NCBI RefSeq assembly: GCF_016100455.1
Contig: NZ_JACFSK010000001.1
Location: 1,178,001 to 1,242,000 of the forward strand
Origin: Bartonella sp. M0283
GTDB taxonomy: Bacteria > Pseudomonadota > Alphaproteobacteria > Rhizobiales > Rhizobiaceae
Direction of reading: 5' to 3'
DNA: 64,000 nt
The first letter of the stretch is position 1. Every line of letters begins with the position of its first letter. Below, piece after piece: positions 60,426-64,000 of the stretch. The notes under the pieces were generated by a model. That model was not told where the DNA came from and did no database searches. It saw nothing but the letters and a program-made list of their open reading frames with translations. A program made the translations under genes and the position numbers.

Positions 60426-61289
60426 ATGATTGATGAAAATCTAAACCACAAACTGGATCAACTGATCGCTATATTGTCGCGCATGGCCCCTGCAGAAGCC
60501 AAGCCGCTTGATATGGACAACTGTGATTGTTTTGTATGGAACCCTGATAAACTTGCTCTGATGCCTGTCAAACACGTAAATAGAATTGATATTGACCTCA
60601 TCAAGGGGGTCGATCAGGCTCGCGACGCGCTCATTGAAAATACGCGCCAATTTGCTAACGGCTTGCCGGCTAATAACGTGCTCCTTTGGGGAGCGCGAGG
60701 CATGGGCAAATCTTCATTGGTAAAATCCGTTCAAGCGAAAATTAACGAAGAAAACACCGATAAACTTCCATTGAAACTTATTGAAATCCACCGTGAAGAC
60801 ATAGGAACATTGCCGATATTGCTAACGGAACTCAGAAAAACACCATATCGGTCAATTATTTTTTGTGATGATTTGTCCTTTGATCAGGATGACACTTCTT
60901 ATAAATCATTGAAAGCTGCCCTTGATGGCGGTGTTGAAGGGCGTCCGGAAAATGTTGTTTTTTATGCAACCTCCAACCGCCGCCATTTAATGCCCCGCGA
61001 GATGATTGATAATGAATCATCGACCGCCGTGAACCCCTCCGAAGCTATCGAAGAAAAAGTCTCGTTGTCGGATCGCTTCGGTTTATGGCTCGGTTTTCAT
61101 AAATGCGCACAAGATGAATATCTTGATATGATTGACGGATATGTTAGCCATTACGGACTTGATGCACCGCTTGATAAAATCCACCATGATGCGCTCGAAT
61201 GGGCAACAACACGTGGAAACCGTTCCGGACGCGTGGCATGGCAGTTTATAATGGGGCTAGCCGGCCGGTTGGGCAAGAAACTCGATTAA
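60426..61289 (+). CDS. DUF815 family AAA+ ATPase
   Basis: A 287-residue P-loop ATPase of the DUF815 family. Walker A is LLWGARGMGKSSLVKSV and Walker B is SIIFCDDLSFDQDD; the sensor segment VVFYATSNRRHLMPREM and the SDRFGLWLGFHKCAQDEYL motif complete the AAA+ core. The ATG at 60426 is chosen because GGCGG stands eight bases before it; ATG 60420 and TTG 60411 are in frame but too close to or overlapping that site. Function unknown. It shares a bidirectional terminator with the lipoprotein gene that follows. Confidence 0.88.
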   Translation: MIDENLNHKLDQLIAILSRMAPAEAKPLDMDNCDCFVWNPDKLALMPVKHVNRIDIDLIKGVDQARDALIENTRQFANGLPANNVLLWGARGMGKSSLVKSVQAKINEENTDKLPLKLIEIHREDIGTLPILLTELRKTPYRSIIFCDDLSFDQDDTSYKSLKAALDGGVEGRPENVVFYATSNRRHLMPREMIDNESSTAVNPSEAIEEKVSLSDRFGLWLGFHKCAQDEYLDMIDGYVSHYGLDAPLDKIHHDALEWATTRGNRSGRVAWQFIMGLAGRLGKKLD

Positions 61290-61311
61290 ACGACTTCTGA
61301 TAAAATAACAA

Positions 61312-61334
61312 AAAGCCGGTCAAAAACCGGCTTT
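61312..61334. terminator. Bidirectional terminator between the DUF815 gene and the LysM/M23 gene
   Basis: Perfect 9-base stem AAAGCCGGT (61312-61320) with ACCGGCTTT (61326-61334) and a 5-base loop, between two convergent genes. Confidence 0.85.
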
Positions 61335-61363
61335 CTCATAAAATTCAAACGTTCAAAAAATTA

Positions 61364-62551
61364 TCAATTTTCCAGATATTTGATCGGGTTGACCGGGCTC
61401 GAATTCTTGCGCACTTCAAAGTGGACACGCGGCGTCGATGCATTGCCCGACATACCGGATTTTGCAATTTCATCACCACGGCGGACTTTCTGTCCGCGTT
61501 GAACGAGAATTTTGCTGTTATGTCCGTAGACGGTAACAATATTGTTTTCGTGGCGGATAAGTACGGTGTTTCCGAATTCTTTCAAACCATCACCGGCATA
61601 GATAACAACACCGTTTTCTGCCGCTTTAACGGACGAGCCTTCCGGTGCCATAATATCGATACCGTCATTCGTGCTTGAACCCTCTTTCTGACCGAAGCTT
61701 GAAAGAATACGGCCCTGAGCAGGCCAACGCATTTTGGAAATGCCTGTTGCCTGTGGCGCTACAACGGCGACATTTTCCGCCTGATTGATTGTTGTATCAC
61801 TACTTTTGGCAACTGCAGGTTCTGCAGCCGGTTTTGCCGGTTCATTTTGTGCAGTCTTTGCCGGTTCTGCCGCCGGTTGAGATGGTGCCGGCTGGCTTGC
61901 AGCAGCGGTCTTTGTCGGCGCTACCGCCTGCTTTGTTTCAGGAGAAGCTGCCGGCGTTTGTGTTTTTGTTTGAGGAGCTGTTGAAGCTACTTCCGTATTA
62001 TGGCCGCCCGGAATAATTAATGATTGCCCGACACGGATTGCACCATTGCTCAAACCGTTAGCACTTTTAAGCGATTCGACGCTTACACCGGTTTTCCGCG
62101 AAACACTATAAAGTGTGTCGCCGCTTTGTACGATATAGCTACCATTTTTCTTTGATGCCGATTGTGAGGGCATTGACGAAGACGATGATGACATCTGCCC
62201 AAGATTGTGCGGCGGTGTCCCTAAGACCTGACCAGCTGATGCTACCTGCGTTGGCTGGGAAGGAGAAGAACTATAAGTCGGTTGGGATTGTGACTGGGCT
62301 GCCTGATAGGAAGGCTGACCGGCTACCGGCGGCAACTCGCTGCTCTGGATTGAGCCGGTGGTTTGCGGCATTTGTTGGTAACCGGCTTGTTTGTTGATCG
62401 CCTGTTGTTGATTGGCGGTAGCACCGGTATAAAAACTGTCGGTAAACCGTTGAGTACCTGAACTACATCCAGCGGCAAAACCAGCTAGGATGAACAATGC
62501 CGCTGTTCGAAGATAGCGGTGCGAAGCTTTACTCATAACTTTCAAACGCAT
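61364..62551 (-). CDS. LysM and M23-peptidase lipoprotein (NlpD-like)
   Basis: Envelope lipoprotein of 395 residues that probably activates amidases during septum splitting. A signal peptide ends in the lipobox FAAGC (C29). Then come a Gln/Ser/Pro-rich linker (about 40-135), one LysM domain (YIVQSGDTLYSVSRKTGVSV to QSLIIPGG, about 138-183), a long Ala/Pro-rich linker and a C-terminal M23/LytM domain (MRWPAQGRILSSFGQKEGSS, then NTVLIRHENNIVTVYGHNSK, and HFEVRKN). The catalytic HxH is partly preserved. The start could be the ATG six codons later (62536). Confidence 0.9.
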   Translation of the reverse strand: MRLKVMSKASHRYLRTAALFILAGFAAGCSSGTQRFTDSFYTGATANQQQAINKQAGYQQMPQTTGSIQSSELPPVAGQPSYQAAQSQSQPTYSSSPSQPTQVASAGQVLGTPPHNLGQMSSSSSSMPSQSASKKNGSYIVQSGDTLYSVSRKTGVSVESLKSANGLSNGAIRVGQSLIIPGGHNTEVASTAPQTKTQTPAASPETKQAVAPTKTAAASQPAPSQPAAEPAKTAQNEPAKPAAEPAVAKSSDTTINQAENVAVVAPQATGISKMRWPAQGRILSSFGQKEGSSTNDGIDIMAPEGSSVKAAENGVVIYAGDGLKEFGNTVLIRHENNIVTVYGHNSKILVQRGQKVRRGDEIAKSGMSGNASTPRVHFEVRKNSSPVNPIKYLEN

Positions 62552-62813
62552 GTTTTTTGTCCATTTACCCGATACTCAACTATAGCCATTAAAACGTGTT
62601 AATGTTACTCGACGGTTAAAATTTCGATTAAGGTTAAAAAAAATTATTGCCCGTCGAAATAGACCCCCTGCCTCATGAACTGATCACAAGCACATATTAT
62701 TATATATAATTTACGAGGAGTTGAAAAAAGCCTATCAGAGGGATTAAGCCTTTTTGTCGTCTGACGATTTTCAATATAGCTATTGATTTTTGGAAACCAT
62801 GTTTCCGAGAAAA

Positions 62814-63473
62814 TCACAGAATAGCTGCAACGCCTTCGATGAAGGGTTGGTAGCGCACTCTGAACATATCTGTCCTCTCGAACCTGCTTCCGGTCTTGCG
62901 ATAGCGTACAACCATCTGTTCGCCTTCGTCCGGTCCGATAGCTTCGATAAGCACACCATTGGCTGCCAACAATTCAAGAAATTCCTGTGGATCACGATTA
63001 CGTGATGGCCACACCAATATCCGGTCATAAGGACCTGACCCCGACAAAGCGCGGCTGCCGTCCATTTGTCGTAAAACAATATTATCTATTTCCAGTGCGT
63101 GAAATCTCTGACGTGCAATGTCGCATAAAGTTTTATATCTTTCGACCGTCGTTACTCGACCCGCAAGTCTTGCAATCAAAGCAGCGGTAAAGCCCGAGCC
63201 AGTTCCGATCTCGAGCACACGATGTTTCTTTTCAAGAGACAATGCAGAAATAATATATAATTGTTCTTCAAGCCTCTCGATATATTCGCCGCATTCTATC
63301 GGGATAACCTTATTCTCATAAGCACTGTCGGTAAAAGGCGCCGAAACAAAGTCCCGACGCGATGTGCGCTCAAGGGCTGCAAACAAAGCCATGTCATCAA
63401 GCCCCCTGCCCCGCATTTTCAGGACAAGGCTTATCAGTTCTTCCCGTTCCGACATAGGGGGCACAGCTTCCAT
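62814..63473 (-). CDS. pcm: Protein-L-isoaspartate O-methyltransferase
   Basis: SAM-dependent repair enzyme that methylates isoaspartyl residues in aged proteins. The 219-residue protein has the pre-motif YENKVIPIECGEYIERLEEQ, SAM motif I VLEIGTGSGFTAALIARLAG and the acidic end of strand 2 VTTVERYKTL. The usual pre-motif sequence ends in S-Q-P; here it is CGEYIERLEEQ, a deviation from the canonical GQT-IS-P form, so activity should not be assumed. It starts 4 bases after the surE stop, the usual surE-pcm pairing. Confidence 0.88.
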   Translation of the reverse strand: MEAVPPMSEREELISLVLKMRGRGLDDMALFAALERTSRRDFVSAPFTDSAYENKVIPIECGEYIERLEEQLYIISALSLEKKHRVLEIGTGSGFTAALIARLAGRVTTVERYKTLCDIARQRFHALEIDNIVLRQMDGSRALSGSGPYDRILVWPSRNRDPQEFLELLAANGVLIEAIGPDEGEQMVVRYRKTGSRFERTDMFRVRYQPFIEGVAAIL

Positions 63474-63477
63474 CCCT

Positions 63478-64000
63478 CTATTTTCCCAAGAGCGCTTTTT
63501 CTAATACATCCAAAAATCTATGTGCTGTCAGATCAAGTTCTATCGGAGTAACAGAAATAGCCTTCTCCTGAAGCACATCAATATCTGTTTTTTCCTTGTT
63601 CTTGCCTTTTCCTCTACTGAAATACATCCAGTAATAAGGTAGGCCACGACCATCAGCGCGTTTATCGATAAGTATCTGGTGTCCGCGGTTACCAAGCGGA
63701 GCAACAGACAATCCTGTCACCTCGTCAGCTTCGCAAGCAGGGAAATTCACATTGAGCAAAACACCTTCGGGAAGCCGAATTTTTACGAGCTTTTTCAAAA
63801 TAGCCGGAGCAAGAGATAAAACTGTATTCCAAGGAATATTGTCGCGATTCGTTTCGTGCAAAAATTCTTGTGAAAGAGCAATCGAGCGGATTCCCTGCAG
63901 CATCCCCTCTACCGCACCCGAAACCGTTCCCGAATAGCTTACATCGTCAGCTAGATTACCTCCGGCATTAACCCCCGAAAGAACAAGATCGGGCAGTTCC
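63478..64000 (-). CDS. surE: 5'/3'-nucleotidase SurE (5' end outside window)
   Basis: Metal-dependent phosphatase acting on nucleoside monophosphates. The part visible covers the C-terminal ~174 residues. It includes DLVLSGVNAGGNLADDVSYS followed by GTVSGAVEGMLQGIRSIALS, the family's active-site and fold signature, then LLNVNFPAC and the C-terminal ISVTPIELDLTAH segment. The N-terminal acidic metal-binding motif lies beyond the window. It is followed directly by pcm on the same strand. Confidence 0.95.
   Translation of the reverse strand, partial: ELPDLVLSGVNAGGNLADDVSYSGTVSGAVEGMLQGIRSIALSQEFLHETNRDNIPWNTVLSLAPAILKKLVKIRLPEGVLLNVNFPACEADEVTGLSVAPLGNRGHQILIDKRADGRGLPYYWMYFSRGKGKNKEKTDIDVLQEKAISVTPIELDLTAHRFLDVLEKALLGK

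Overview
The window is a chromosomal segment of an alphaproteobacterium of the Rhizobiales, most likely a Bartonellaceae member (inference). The grounds are a moderately AT-rich base composition; fused IspDF and SecDF proteins; a lipoyl domain on pyruvate dehydrogenase E1-beta; a RirA iron regulator preceded by an Irr-type box; NtrYX present without NtrBC next to it; and the gene order eno-ftsB-pdhABC-lpdA-lipA-ratA. Most genes are housekeeping genes in short minus-strand operons.

Layout. 1-1.35 kb: EF-Tu (cut by the window edge) with tRNA-Gly and tRNA-Tyr. 1.5-7.6 kb: rlmB, a rhomboid protease, a frameshifted ArsB/BASS-type permease, an L,D-transpeptidase, a small lipoprotein, DUF2155, an NDUFA12 homologue and an acetyltransferase. 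7.5-10.9 kb: gatB, trigger factor, tRNA-Leu. 10.9-12.0 kb: 1.1 kb without a convincing gene. 12-20.2 kb: trmFO, gph, yrbL-like, HU, and the protease cluster clpP-clpX-lon. 20.6-26.4 kb: glycosyltransferase, trkA, ntrX, ntrY. 26.6-30 kb: a decayed mobile region with a frameshifted RepL-like replication gene, an intact PD-(D/E)XK endonuclease-like gene and a wrecked MobA-type relaxase. 30-34.1 kb: rirA, ispDF, cinA and a ferric-reductase-like flavocytochrome. 34.2-41.7 kb: ratA/coq10, lipA, lpdA, an SGNH hydrolase and pdhCBA. 41.8-50.2 kb: ftsB, a cold-shock-like/TM2 protein, eno, kdsA, pyrG, a second L,D-transpeptidase, secG, tpiA. 50.4-55.8 kb on the plus strand: ppiD, trpD, trpC, moaC, moeA. 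55.9-60.2 kb on the minus strand: homologues of the complex I assembly factors NDUFAF6 and NDUFAF3, then secDF and yajC. 60.4-64 kb: DUF815 ATPase, LysM/M23 lipoprotein, pcm and surE (cut by the edge).

How it fits together. The pdh operon carries all three pyruvate dehydrogenase components plus lipoyl synthase, so enzyme and cofactor are made together. clpP, clpX and lon form one proteolysis block, with trigger factor, HU and ppiD nearby. Three genes link to respiratory complex I (NDUFA12, NDUFAF3 and NDUFAF6 homologues), two of them beside the Sec membrane machinery.

The points most worth a second look are the plasmid-derived scar between ntrY and rirA, where related genomes are expected to carry dusB-ntrB-ntrC; the NtrX protein that lacks the sigma-54 contact loop; the diverged second 3' end of moeA; two single-base homopolymer frameshifts; and the Irr box over the rirA promoter. 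I found no CRISPR array, intact prophage or intact insertion sequence, and no clear new multi-gene system.
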